A DNA stretch of 64,000 nucleotides, from contig OZ038382.1 in the NCBI GenBank assembly GCA_964036045.1, positions 4,963,789-5,027,788 of the forward strand, given 5' to 3'. The stretch is from Eutreptiella sp. 'Long Island Sound 2002' (taxonomy: Eukaryota > Euglenozoa > Euglenophyceae > Eutreptiales > Eutreptiaceae). Below the pieces are notes generated by a model. The model worked only from the letters and a program-made list of their open reading frames with translations. It had not been told where the DNA came from and did no database searches. The translations under genes were made by a program, and so were the position numbers. Positions 1 through 10,300 of this stretch are shown piece by piece (within the stretch, counting starts at the first letter, position 1; the number at the start of each line of letters is the position of its first letter).

Positions 1-1092
1 CCTCGGTGGTCCCGAAGAGAAGGAGGCCCCCTCGCCTCAGCGGAGGGGGCCTCGGTGGTCCCAAAGCGAAGGAGGCCCCCTCGCCTCAGCGGCGGGGGCC
101 TCGGTGTTCCCAAAGCCCAGGAGGCCCCCTCGCCTCAGCGGCGGGCACCTCGGTGGTCCCAAAGCCAAAGAGACCCCTCGCCTCAGCGGCGGGGGCCTCG
201 ATGGTCCGAAAGCGAAGGAGGCCCCCTCGCCTCAGCGGCGGGGGCCTCGGTGGTCCCAAAGCGAAGGAGGCCCCCTCGCCTCAGCGGCGGGGGCCTCGGT
301 GGTCCCAAAGCGAAGGAGGCCCCCTCGCCTCAGCGGCGGGGGCCTCGGTGGTCCCAAAGCCAAAGAGGCCCCCTCGCCTCAGCGGCGGGGGCCTCGATGG
401 TCCGAAAGCCAAAGAGGCCCCCTCGCGTCAGCGGAGGGGACCTCGATGGTCCCAATGCGAAGGAGGCCCCCTCGCCTCAGCGGCGGGGGCCTCGATGGTC
501 CGAAAGCGAAGGAGGCCCCCTCGCCTCAGCGGCGGGGGCCTCGGTGGTCCCAATGCGAAGGAGGCCCCCTCGCCTCAGCGGCGGGGGCCTCGGTGGTCCC
601 AAAGCGAAGGAGGCCCCCTCGCCTCAGCGGCGGGGGCCTCGGTGGTCCCAAAGCCAAAGAGGCCCCCTCGCCTCAGCGGCGGGGGCCTCGATGGTCCGAA
701 AGCCAAAGAGGCCCCCTCGCGTCAGCGGAGGGGACCTCGATGGTCCCAATGCGAAAGAGGCCCCCTCGCCTCAGCGGCGGGGGCCTCGGTGGTCCCAAAG
801 CCAAGGAGGCCCCCTCGCCTCAGCGGCGGGGGCCTCCATGGTCCCAAAGCCAAGGAGGCCCCCTCGCCTCAGCGGCGGGGGCCTCAGTGGTCCCAATGCG
901 AAGGAGGCCCCCTCGCCTCAGCGGAGGGGGCCTCGATGGTCCCAAAGCGAAGGAGGCCCCCTCGCCTCAGCGGCGGGGGCCTCGGTGGTCCCAGAGCCAA
1001 AGAGGCCCCCTCGCCTCAGCGGCGGGGGCCTCAGTGGTCCCAAAGCGAAGGAGGCCCCCTTGCCTCAGCGGCGGGGGCCTCGATGGTCCGAA
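1..1092. repeat. 49-bp minisatellite, about 22 units
   Basis: Head-to-tail units of 49 bp, each with a cctcggtggtccc start, an aaggaggccccctcgcctc middle and a cggcggggg end. Units differ by single bases such as cggtgg versus cgatgg, which gives a mosaic of variants. Because 49 is not a multiple of three, all three plus frames stay open and the translations are the same peptide cycling through frames. I therefore read this as satellite DNA and not as a gene. The array runs off the left edge. Confidence 0.95.
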
Positions 1093-2560
1093 ATCCAAGT
1101 GTGGGGGAAAGAAGAATACCTGGCGAACCCACGGGGCGTCCCTATCCCTCCGCGGCCCAGGCTGGACCGGAGGGACTCGGGTGTAACCGCCGCTGTGTGG
1201 GGGAAGGAAAAATACCTGACGAACCCACGGGGCGTCCCTATCCCTCCGCGGCCCAGGCTGGACCGGAGGGACTCGGGTGTAACCGCCGCTGTGTGGGGGA
1301 AGGAAAAATACCTGACGAACCCACGGGGCGTCCCTATCCCCCCGCGGCCCAGGCTGGACCGGAGGGACTCGGGTGTAACCGCCGCTGTGTGGGGGAAGGA
1401 AAAATACCTGACGAACCCACGGGGCGTCCCTATCCCCCCGCGGCCCAGGCTGGACCGGAGGGACTCGGGTGTAACCGCCGCTTTGTGGGGGAAGGAAAAA
1501 TACCTGGCGAACCCACGGGGCGTCCCTATCCCCCCGCGGCCCAGGCTGGACCGGAGGGACTCGGGTGTAACCGCCGCCTTGTGGGGGAAGGAAAAATACC
1601 TAACGAACCCACGGGGCGTCCCTATCCCTCCGCGGCCCAGGCTGGACCGGAGGGACTCGGGTGTAACCGCCGCTGTGTGGGGGAAGGAAAAATACCTGAC
1701 GAACCCACGGGGCGTCCCTATCCCTCCGCGGCCCAGGCTGGACCGGAGGGACTCGGGTGTAACCGCCGCTGTGTGGGGGAAGGAAAAATACCTGACGAAC
1801 CCACGGGGCGTCCCTATCCCCCCGCGGCCCAGGCAGGACCGGAGGGACTCGGGTGTAACCGCCGCTTTGTGGGGGAATGAAAAATACCTGGCGAACCCAC
1901 GGGGCGTCCCTATCCCCCCGCGGCCTAGGCAGGACCGGGGGGACTCGGGTGTAACCGCCGCTGTGTGGGGGAAGGAGAAATGCCTGACGAACCCACGGGG
2001 CGTCCCTATCCCCCCGCGGCCCAGGCTGGACCGGAGGGACTCGGGTGTAACCGCCGCTGTGTGGGGAAGGAAAAATACCTGGCGAACCCACGGGGCGTCC
2101 CTATCCCCCCGCGGCCCAGGCTGGACCGGAGGGACTCGGGTGTAACCGCCGCTGTGTGGGGGAAGGAAAAATACCTGACGAACCCACGGGGCGTCCCTAT
2201 CCCCCCGCGGCCCAGGCTGGACCGGAGGGACTCGGGTGTAACCGCCGCTGTGTGGGGGAAGGAGAAATACCTGACGAACCCACGGGGCGTCCCTATCCCC
2301 CCGCGGCCCAGGCTGGACCGGAGGGACTCGGGTGTAACCGCCGCTGTGTGGGGGAAGGAAAAATACCTGCCGAACCCACGGGGCGTCCCTATCCCTCCGC
2401 GGCCCAGGCAGGACCGGAGGGACTCGGGTGTAACCGCCGCTGTGTGGGGGAAGGAAAAATACCTGACGAACCCACGGGGCGTCCCTATCCCCCCGCGGCC
2501 CAGGCTGGACCGGAGGGACTCGGGTGTAACCGCCGCTGTGTGGGGGAAGGAAAAAATTTT
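1092..2560. repeat. 96-bp minisatellite, about 15 units
   Basis: Follows the 49-bp array directly. Each unit contains gtgtgggggaaggaaaaat, a central cgaacccacggggcgtccc and a final ggtgtaaccgccgct. The period is 96 bp (for example 1,195 to 1,291). That is 32 codons, so every open frame repeats a 32-residue peptide. Units are nearly identical (loss of one g near 2,065, scattered t/c changes), which implies recent amplification or gene conversion. Coding is possible but nothing supports it. Confidence 0.95.
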
Positions 2561-2789
2561 CTGACGAACCCACGCCACGATGTACCTGTGCAGAACACAA
2601 GGTGCAGTGGGTTGGGGTAGGGGAGCGCACACGAGCCCTGGAGAGGGCTGGGTCACAGGGGGACCCGGGTTACTCCCGCATACCGCCACCCCCCGGTGGA
2701 GCCCGCCCTGTGCCATCGTGGCTCTCCCACAGTGGCCGGCGGGGGGTGGGGCGCGCGATCCCGTGCCCTGGCCGCCGCGGCTGGACCAG

Positions 2790-4600
2790 GGCACCCCCCA
2801 GATTGCGTGTTAGCCCGGGGGGGACCCCCCCCGGTTTCACCCCCACACCACGGTGAGGTCACGCGCCCCTGGGCAGCAGTGGGGGGGGTTACGGAGGTCC
2901 ACCTCCTGTGGGACTGCCCGCAGTGGCAAGCGCAACGGGCCGCCTGGCTCCCGCTGGTGCAGGCCGAGGCAGCGCCGCTACCGGCACTGGCCCTCCCGCA
3001 GGCGTGGCCGGTGTGCCTGCGCGCGACGGGCCTGTTGCCGGCGGCATTGGTCCAGCCAGAGGGGGTGGAGCAGGCGGGGCGGCTCATGTACCGTCTCTAT
3101 GGCATGTATCTGGCGGTGCTATCGGCGCGCATGGGAGCGGAAGTCGCGGCACGCCGAGACGCGGGCGCGGGCCCCTCGGTCTTTGCGATCGCGCGCAGAC
3201 GCCCTCCCGATGCGCGCCGGGGCTACCCATGGGGGCAACTGGGCGCGGGCCCACATCGCCCGGCGCCACCAGCGGCGCCGCTGGCGTTGCGCGCCGGCCC
3301 GCCGCCGGGATGGCCATGGGAGGCATCCTTCGCGGTGGCGCTCCTGCAGTGGGCAGGCCAGCTGCGGTGGCTACCAGGGCAGGGCCATGTGACATACGTG
3401 GAGCTGGCCCTGGACTTCGAGGCACACGCGGAACGGGCCCTCCCGGCCCCCAGCGACCACCGGCTGCGGGGGGTCACCCTGCCGCTACGCACCAGGGGCC
3501 AAGTGCTGAAGATGGCCCTGGATGCATTGCAGCCACATCTACAGGCAGGGGACCTCATGCAGGGCAAGGAGGTATGGATGGCGAAGTCCCTGCTGCCGCT
3601 GGGGGGCTTCAGGTGTGTGGGGCGGTCGGCGCGCCCACTGTTCGCGCGCCCGGAAGCCATGCTGTTCCAGATGCGCCAGCTGGAGGCACACTGCCGAGCG
3701 CTGTGGGCGCGGCGCCTGGCGCGGCCGGGAGCGGGGCGGCAGGACGTGTTCCTCTTGGATTACCTCCCCCCGGCAGGACCAGGACAGCAGCCCCTGCGGC
3801 CCTTTCAACGCTTGCCGCGCCGGCGGGTGCAGCGCGACCGGCGCGGGGCCGGAGGCGGGGACGCGGACCGCGTAGCACCGCCGCCGCAGGTGGCCCTGTG
3901 TGCGCGACACTGGGCCCCGCCCTGTGCCGCCTGCGTGCAGCGGGGCGCCGAGCACTGCTGCCAGCGGGCGCACGAAGGGCACCGCATGGACGCGGCACAA
4001 GCACGCGTGGCGGCGCGAGCACTGCGGGCGTGGCTGCAGCCCGCGCGGCCGGCCGGGGCCGGCCCCGTGGCGGCGTCCCAGGCCGCACGGGGCTCGCCCA
4101 GCGCTCGCAAACGACCCCGCCCGCAATCATCCTCGCCAGAGCGCGAGACGCGACGAGCACGCCCGGAGCACGAGCACGCGCGACGCCAGGAGGAGTTCCC
4201 GCCCCCCCCCCCAAGCGTCTCCAGGGGGGGGGCACACAGCTTAAGCGGCTCCGGTATGTTAAACCAGCAGGGAGAGCTCAGGAGGCCCTTCCCGCTCTCC
4301 CCGCCCCTCCCAGCGGGAGCCACCGGGCACGGGGGGGCACGCGGAGTCCAAGCGCCACGCGCGCCAGCCGGACGCCCGGGCGGACACGCACGAGTGGGGG
4401 GGGTTCAGCCGCGTCCCCACCCCCCCTCCCTCCCCTCCCGGGGGCTGGCGGACATTTTCGGGGACATCTCACGCCGGCTGACGGCGGCCCGGGCGGGGTC
4501 ATCAGCCAAAGGGGAGGGCGCCGACCCCCCCCCGGGGGCCGCGAACCCCCCCCAAGGGGGGGGGGCAGGATCAGGGGGCTTCGGTCGAACCCCACCCTAG
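2790..4600 (+). pseudogene. LINE ORF, C-terminal region
   Basis: An open frame of about 600 codons to a TAG at 4,598-4,600. Near 2,895-2,940 it has the motif TEVHLLWDCPQWQ, typical of the short zinc-binding segment after reverse transcriptase in LINE ORF2 proteins (ET..HLL..CP..). At 3,388-3,426 is a VTYVELALDFE motif of a type I associate with long LINE C-termini in algae and dinoflagellates (from memory, unchecked). Around 3,898-3,990 a Cys/His cluster (CARHW..PCAAC......CC...HEGH) could bind two zincs. The catalytic reverse transcriptase and endonuclease are absent, so the copy is dead. A 722-codon frame on the same strand is a shadow of this one. Confidence 0.6.
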
Positions 4601-4637
4601 TCTTTCGGGGGGCGGCGCGCCGGGGGCGAAGGCGGCG

Positions 4638-5186
4638 GTGGGGGACCCCTCAGGGGGGGGACAGGAGATGTCGATTGACTGCCATCCCCCAGGGGACGGC
4701 TCCGGGGGGGCGGCGGCGGCGACATCCGCTACACGGGCGGAGCAGGAACCCCCCCCAGGGGCAGTCACAGGACAGCAGGCAGAGTCCCTTCCCCCATCCC
4801 CCCCACAGAAGAGGGCGCAGCGGGCGGGGGGCAAAAGGGTGGGGCAGCCGCGGCGCCCCATGCAGACCTTGTGCGATGAGCACAGGGCCCCAGCGTGCAA
4901 GTCATGCAAAGGGCACAGGGGGGTGCGGCATTGCTGCAGCCGCCACCACGAAGGGCATCCCAGGGTGTTGGGGGGGGGACAACGGTGTCTGCCGGTCCAG
5001 AGGGGGGGGCTGCAGCTGCAGCAACAAGCGGGCGTCTTGCCCTCCGGAGGGTCGGCGGTCGTGCCAGCCCCCATGATCAGGGGGGAGGGGGGAGGCCCAG
5101 CAGGGCAGCGGACGGCGGCGTCGCCCCGGGGCGGCACACAGGGCCCAGGTCAGGGCCACGGGAGGGCCTCCGAGGAGGGCACATAG
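4638..5186 (+). pseudogene. Second LINE Cys/His module, shifted frame
   Basis: A plus-strand frame with the motif CDEHRAP.CKSCKG.....CC..HHEGH near 4,870-4,960. It repeats the zinc-like cluster at 3,898-3,990 with the same spacing (C-x2-H, C-x2-C, C-C, H-E-G-H). It lies one base out of frame with the upstream ORF. Either a frameshift in the intervening poly-G tracts split one protein or this is a separate small ORF. A B-box-like fold is only a guess from the residue pattern. Confidence 0.45.
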
Positions 5187-5344
5187 CCTCAGGACGGCGT
5201 CCTTCCGCCGCGCCGCGACACACCGGGGGGCCAGGGGAGGGATAGGGCAGGCTTCAGGCAGGCTCTAACCCGCTAACCCCTAACCCCCCCGTCGCAAGAG
5301 CGGCCAGGACATTAAAAGCCATCAACCCTGGGCAGCAGTGGGGG

Positions 5345-5449
<105 letters not shown>

Positions 5450-5654
5450 GTACGTAACAAACGGGCACCAGCCAAGACGCGGGCAGCGATCAGAAAGGCC
5501 TGTTTGCACAATTTCTCGTCAGGCACAGTCAGAACAAAGGCATGGTGTTCGTCTGGCTGTGCTACACACACACACAAACACCGCGGGTCAAAGGAGTTTC
5601 CGGGACGGCACTGGGTTGTCGTGCTCAACTCTTTGGCCGTCTCAGGGGGAAACG

Positions 5655-5737
5655 ACGGGGCGTCCCGGATTCGAACCGGCTGCCCCCGGATGTTCAGCTC
5701 CGGCCACTTGGCCAGCTCAGGGCCCTTTCAGCCCCGT
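5655..5737 (-). other. tRNA-like Pol III promoter element (tRNA-derived SINE head or degenerate tRNA)
   Basis: On the minus strand a perfect 7-bp acceptor-like pair (ACGGGGC with GCCCCGT) encloses 83 nt. Inside are an exact A-box (TGGCCAAGTGG), a B-box (GGTTCGAATCC) in a T-arm with a 4-bp stem, and an anticodon-like stem CCGGA/TCCGG with an 8-nt loop. The spacer between acceptor and A-box is 17 nt too long for a normal tRNA. I therefore favour a tRNA-derived SINE or a pseudogene. Confidence 0.45.
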
Positions 5738-5739
5738 AT

Positions 5740-6266
5740 GGGTATGTCACTGCGGGGGAACGCCCGTGTGACCCTAAATTCGAAACTTGTTTTTTTTTCA
5801 TAAAGGCTAGTCCACCCAAATCGGTTCGCCCTCGGGAAATTTTTCTAGCGAATCTCGACCATTTTGGCCCACAATTGTCTTCCGTGATGTCATTCATTCA
5901 ATGGCAGAGGCCGAGATAGAAAGCGGGGGCGATGCAGCGGGCCAGTACCAGTCCCTTCAGGGGGGCCCCGAGGGCACCCTCACGCCGAGGCTGTCGCGCA
6001 GGTGAGCTCGTGGCGGACGGTAACGGGGGGGGGGCGCACGCGGGGCACACAGGGGGTGGCGACCAAGGGCACTGAGGGTGCAGAAGGAGGGCCAGCACGG
6101 GGCACACCCTGGGGCACAGGGGGGGGGGGAGAGCGGCACACGCAGGGGCGCGCAGTGGACCTTCAGGGGCGGCACCAGGAGCCGCTCGGGGGGCGAACGG
6201 GGGTGGGGGGCTGGGGCGGGGTGCCCACGGGGCACACCGGACGGACGCAGTGCACAGGCGGCACAC
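5740..6266. other. Intron sequence downstream of the last KRE6-like exon in the window
   Basis: The minus strand from 6,266 downward starts with a GT donor (GTGTGCCGCC) after the exon ending at 6,267. Neither strand between 5,740 and 6,266 shows the expected continuation of GH16 (the EIDI/E active-site block). No feature recognised apart from poly-G runs. Confidence 0.5.
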
Positions 6267-7314
6267 CTAAACGCCCCAAGTTCCCGACCGCCCGCACCGC
6301 CGACCGCACGCCAGAGCGGGAGGAGGTGCCGGGCTGCGACAGCCGCACCTCCAAGTACCCGCCGGTGTAGCACAGCTTGTTCCAGCCCAGGAGCCGCGCC
6401 CCGCGGTAGCCCACCTCCGCGTTGCGCAGGTCGTACGTCACGTTGCGCTCGTACCGGAACACCGCCCGCCCGCCCTCCACCCGCACGTTCCCCGGCTTGA
6501 ACCCGTGGTCCGGGCCCGCCGCGCCCGGGCCCCGGTCCGCCGCCTCCCACTTCGCGTCGTGCCCCGGCCGGAAATCGCGGGTCGCGTCCTCGAACTCATC
6601 GCTGAACACCAGCCGCAGCTCCTCCCCGTCGACGATCTTGGTCCGGGCAGCCGCCGGCGTGTCCGCGTCCACCCAATCGTCCACCGCCGGCGGCGACTCC
6701 ACCGCCGGCTCGAGCGACGGAGGGACGTCGGGGAGCGTGACGTGCGACACGCCGCAGCCGTCGAACGCGGCCGCGCACTCGGCCTTGTCGGCGTGGGCGC
6801 ACCAGTGCCGGGGGTTGGCGCTGAAGTAGCAGGTCGCGAGCGCCGCACACGCCCAGTCGCGCGCGCAGTCCCCGCCCCCGAACGCCGCGATCAGCTCCGC
6901 GGCGAGGGCGTCGAGGTCCGCGACCGCGTAGCAGGTCCCGACCGGCCGCCCGTTCCACCGGGAGCACGTTACGAGGCCGCTCGCGGTCTGACACGCGGCG
7001 CCGGGCGCGGTGGTGTCGGCCGCGGGCGCGGCCGCGGGGGCCTCCAGATCTCGGAGCGTGCCCTCCAGCGACTGCGGCGCGTACGTGAGATTGAGCAGCC
7101 CCGGGGCCGCGAAGGTGATGGCGCCGTCCTCGAAGGTGCGGTGGTTCACGGCGTAGGACAGGTACCCGCTGTAGGGGTTGTGCACCATCACCGCGTACCC
7201 GCCCCCCGTGTCCGGCGCTTCCCCCCGCAGGAGCGTCGCGGCCGCCCACACGATGTCGGAGCGGCGCGAGTCCTCGGCCTCGATCTCGCGGGCCAGGCTC
7301 GGCACGACGGCGGT
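6267..7314 (-). CDS. KRE6-like gene, exon 8: Cys-rich module and GH16 start
   Basis: Acceptor gtcaacgctgcag at 7,315, donor TTTAG|GTGTGC, 349 codons. The barrel ends with a beta-rich piece (GGYAVMVHNPYSGYLSYAV). A Cys-rich module follows with about nine Cys between residues 1,486 and 1,567; it recalls X8/CBM43 modules in composition but I cannot assign it. GH16 then begins: LVFSDEFED, PGHDAKWEA, WNKLCYTGGYLEV and GNLGRL match KRE6/SKN1. Where the family has a Trp-containing FWPA.W.MGNLGR, this protein reads GVRSAVRAVGNLGR, with Arg (CGG) at both Trp positions. Confidence 0.88.
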
Positions 7315-10300
7315 CTGCAGCGTTGACGGGCGTGAGGCGGATGGGGGCAAGAGCAGGGCTCCACGCGGAGATGACGAGACGTAGGTCACGCTCCGGTCTC
7401 GCCGGGTGCGGGCTCCCTCGGAGCGGAGCGTGTTTGCCAACCCCCAGCCCTTGAGTAAGGCTTTTAAGTGGGCAGTGGCCCCCCGACCTGGGGTCCGAAG
7501 GTCGCACCATAGACGCTTTAGGAATCCTCACTTGGTCCATGCTCACAGACCCTGGCGCTCCTGGATTGTTGGGGCACCCTGTCCCTGGCTCCAGAGGATT
7601 TCCTGCAAAATTTGGTTGCCAAGAAATATGAAGACTATGATTGTCTCCGTTTGAAGTGTTATTGTTACCAGGATTCCAGGATTCATCACTGGCGGGGTTA
7701 TTACTACTAGAATTGCACTGTCATTTCCAGGGTCCAGGATGGCACTATTCAGTTCAGGTACAGGGGGGGGGGGGGGTTTCGCCCGGGGACAATTTCGCAG
7801 GGGAAAATTTCGCCACCCTTGAAATTGAAATCCCCAAAGCTCCAAGCAAGCAGGTGTCTCGCAAAATGTCTCTCAATTTTCGACAGAATTTTTTCTGTCT
7901 CTTGGTCTGTATACGCTCCTTGAGGGCACATATGTGAGACAGGCATCGTTTATAAGAGGGGTGGGGGTATTTTGGACAAGACCCACCCACCCAACTTTGG
8001 ACCCACCCACCCGACTTTTGACCCACCCAGACCCCCCCCCCCCTTATAAATCTGTGGGGAGCATTTTTTGTGAACCAAGCTGAAGCCAAGGCGCTCTTCC
8101 GGGTTAGGCAACCCCAAAGGGTGACACACCAAAAACTGGACAATCCGAGAGCTTGAACCAGGGATCACTGGAACTGCAGTCATGTACCTTGACAACTGGG
8201 CTACGAACCAGCTCTGATAGTTTTGTGCAACAACAGGTCCACAGGTTTAGGATGTTATCAAAAAAAAGGTCCCCCATCTGAAAAACTGCCACCTGCACAC
8301 CTGCCGCCTGCACAACGACAAAGCAGAAAAGGGCACTAGCAAACAGCCAGACAAGGCTCCTGTGACCAAAGAAAGAAGGTGTGGCAGGAGCCCAACCCAG
8401 GAAACCCTCAGAATTATAGGGGGGGGGTCCAGAGCTTTAGACCCACCCACCCGGCTGAAGACCCACCCACCCAGAGCCCCCCCCCCTTTGCAAAATAGCT
8501 CTTATAAACGATGCCTGATGTCAGATACAGACATTACTCTAGTGGTACATGCAGTCGGTGATCAATGTACAGGCGTTGGTTGAAATCCAGGTTAAGCAAT
8601 ATTTTTCACCTGTCCAGCACTTGTGAATCTGATGAGACAATTGGGTTTTCATGCACAAACGCCTGCAGCTGTGGTGTGAAGGATGGAACTGTTGAGCCAA
8701 AATTTCGCCAGGGGAAATTTCGCCACCTTTCTTAACGGCGAAATTTTCTCCTTAAAATTCTCTCCTAGCGAAATTCCAACCTCACAAGGGGGGGGGGGTC
8801 CACAGTACTCTGCCACACACTCTTAAAAGCTGAAAATACATGACCTGGTGCTCAATCCCAGCCTCGAGGTTGCGGTCGTCCACCACAAGGCCGCTTTGCG
8901 TCGAGAGATCCGAAATGATGTCCTGGTACGCGTCCATGCCGTACTCCGACACCAGCAGCGGCTTGACACTGACATAGTTCTGGAAGAGGGGGCCGAAGGT
9001 AGAGCCCCGGTAAATCTGAATGAACGGGCGGGGGAATGGGGTCTGGCGGGCGGTGGGGTGTGGGGATGGGGTGAGGGAACAGGTGTGGGAATCGGGTGTG
9101 AGCATGGAGACGACCCCGGTGGCTGGGCAACCCAAGCACTCGAAGCGTAATAGAGCCCCCTTGTGGGACAGTCCGTCGGGTTGTTGTTCCTTTGCGGGGC
9201 CCTGAACAGTCACCCGTTCTTCCCTTCGCATGTTGCGTTGGGTCGCTGCATTCTGTCGGCCGCTGCGGCCGGTGCTCCTGCTGGTGCCGTTTCCGCGTTT
9301 GCGGAGCCCAATGATTGGTGTGCCGGGGCTGTGCTGAATGTGGCATGGTGTGCCGTTTGTGCATTAGCGGTGCCCAGTAGTTGGCGTACCGAGGTTGTGC
9401 TGGTTGTTGCGGGGGTCGTTTGACGGTTTTTGCTGCCCATGCACCTCGGCCCTTTTCCTGACCCCTTTCCCTCCGTAGGCGGCGGCGCCCATCGGCCTCT
9501 CACCACCTTGTCCCCTTCCTCTCCCGGCCTGGCCTACCCTTACCTCCCTACTCATCCTTCCTTTCCCTCGGGAAGGCGTGCCTGCGGAGCCCCCCGGACT
9601 GTCCCTGTTTCACTGCGCTGTGTCGGGTCCACACGGAGGAGGGCAACGGCCCTGTCCATTGGCCAGGGGCGTCCAAGCGGACACCCCATCCCGGCGGTGG
9701 GGGAACCCTCCCCACCGGCGATCGCGCCGAAGGTTTTGAACACCGCCCCTCAGGGCGAGGGGGGGGGATGGGATGGGATGGGAGTGTGTCCAACACCTGC
9801 CAGACACGTCGCCAGGCCGACCCTATGTGTCAGCGGCTTGTGCCACAGGCTGCCGCGCACTGGACTCGGAGCCACGCAAACCACCACTGACCCAGTCCGA
9901 GACCGGCGGGTGAAGTTTCCATACCCACACTCCTTGGGGACCCTGGTCGGTGTCACGTCCGGGGCTTCCGGCCCACACTCACGCACACACACACACACAC
10001 ACACACACGCGCGCGCGCGAGGGGGGGGGGGGGGGTCTGGCCGGACCGGGTACACTGCGACCCCCACAGCCCCGTCAACTGTTGGTCGGAAAGGCGGGGG
10101 GGGTCCCAACCGCCCAATAATTGGGCCTCTTCAGCCAATCCAGGCCACCCGGAACACTTTGTGGTTTCGGAGCAGGCGTACTGCGCGGGGGACTTGCCAA
10201 CGACCGATGCATTTCAACGAGTGGCAACATGCGCCAACGAGTGGCAACAGGCGTCAACAGATCCCGACAAGAAGTGCGCCAGAGACACAAGGGGTCCCTA

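Larger units (their letters stand above)
2700..5300 (+). mobile_element. 3' part of a non-LTR retrotransposon (LINE), 5'-truncated
   Basis: The plus strand carries the tail of a LINE-type polyprotein, a GC-rich 3' region with a Cys/His motif, and a 3' terminus near 5,190-5,290 that recurs at 40,295-40,380. The reverse transcriptase itself is missing: its place is taken by the 96-bp minisatellite. If the KRE6-like gene continues leftwards, this LINE sits antisense in one of its introns. The 3' end contains CTAACCC-like steps (ctaacccgctaacccctaacc). Confidence 0.75.

Noticed and set aside
6-2145. Long plus-strand ORFs of 624 and 696 codons
   Set aside because: They cross the two minisatellites and only reflect stop-free repeat units; no domain, no codon signal.
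2908-5076. 722-codon plus-strand ORF
   Set aside because: Gly/Pro/Arg-rich shadow frame of the LINE ORF that carries the LLWDCPQ and ELALDFE motifs.
5655-5737. A functional tRNA gene
   Set aside because: A- and B-boxes and acceptor pairing are good, but the spacer before the A-box is far too long and the anticodon loop has eight bases.
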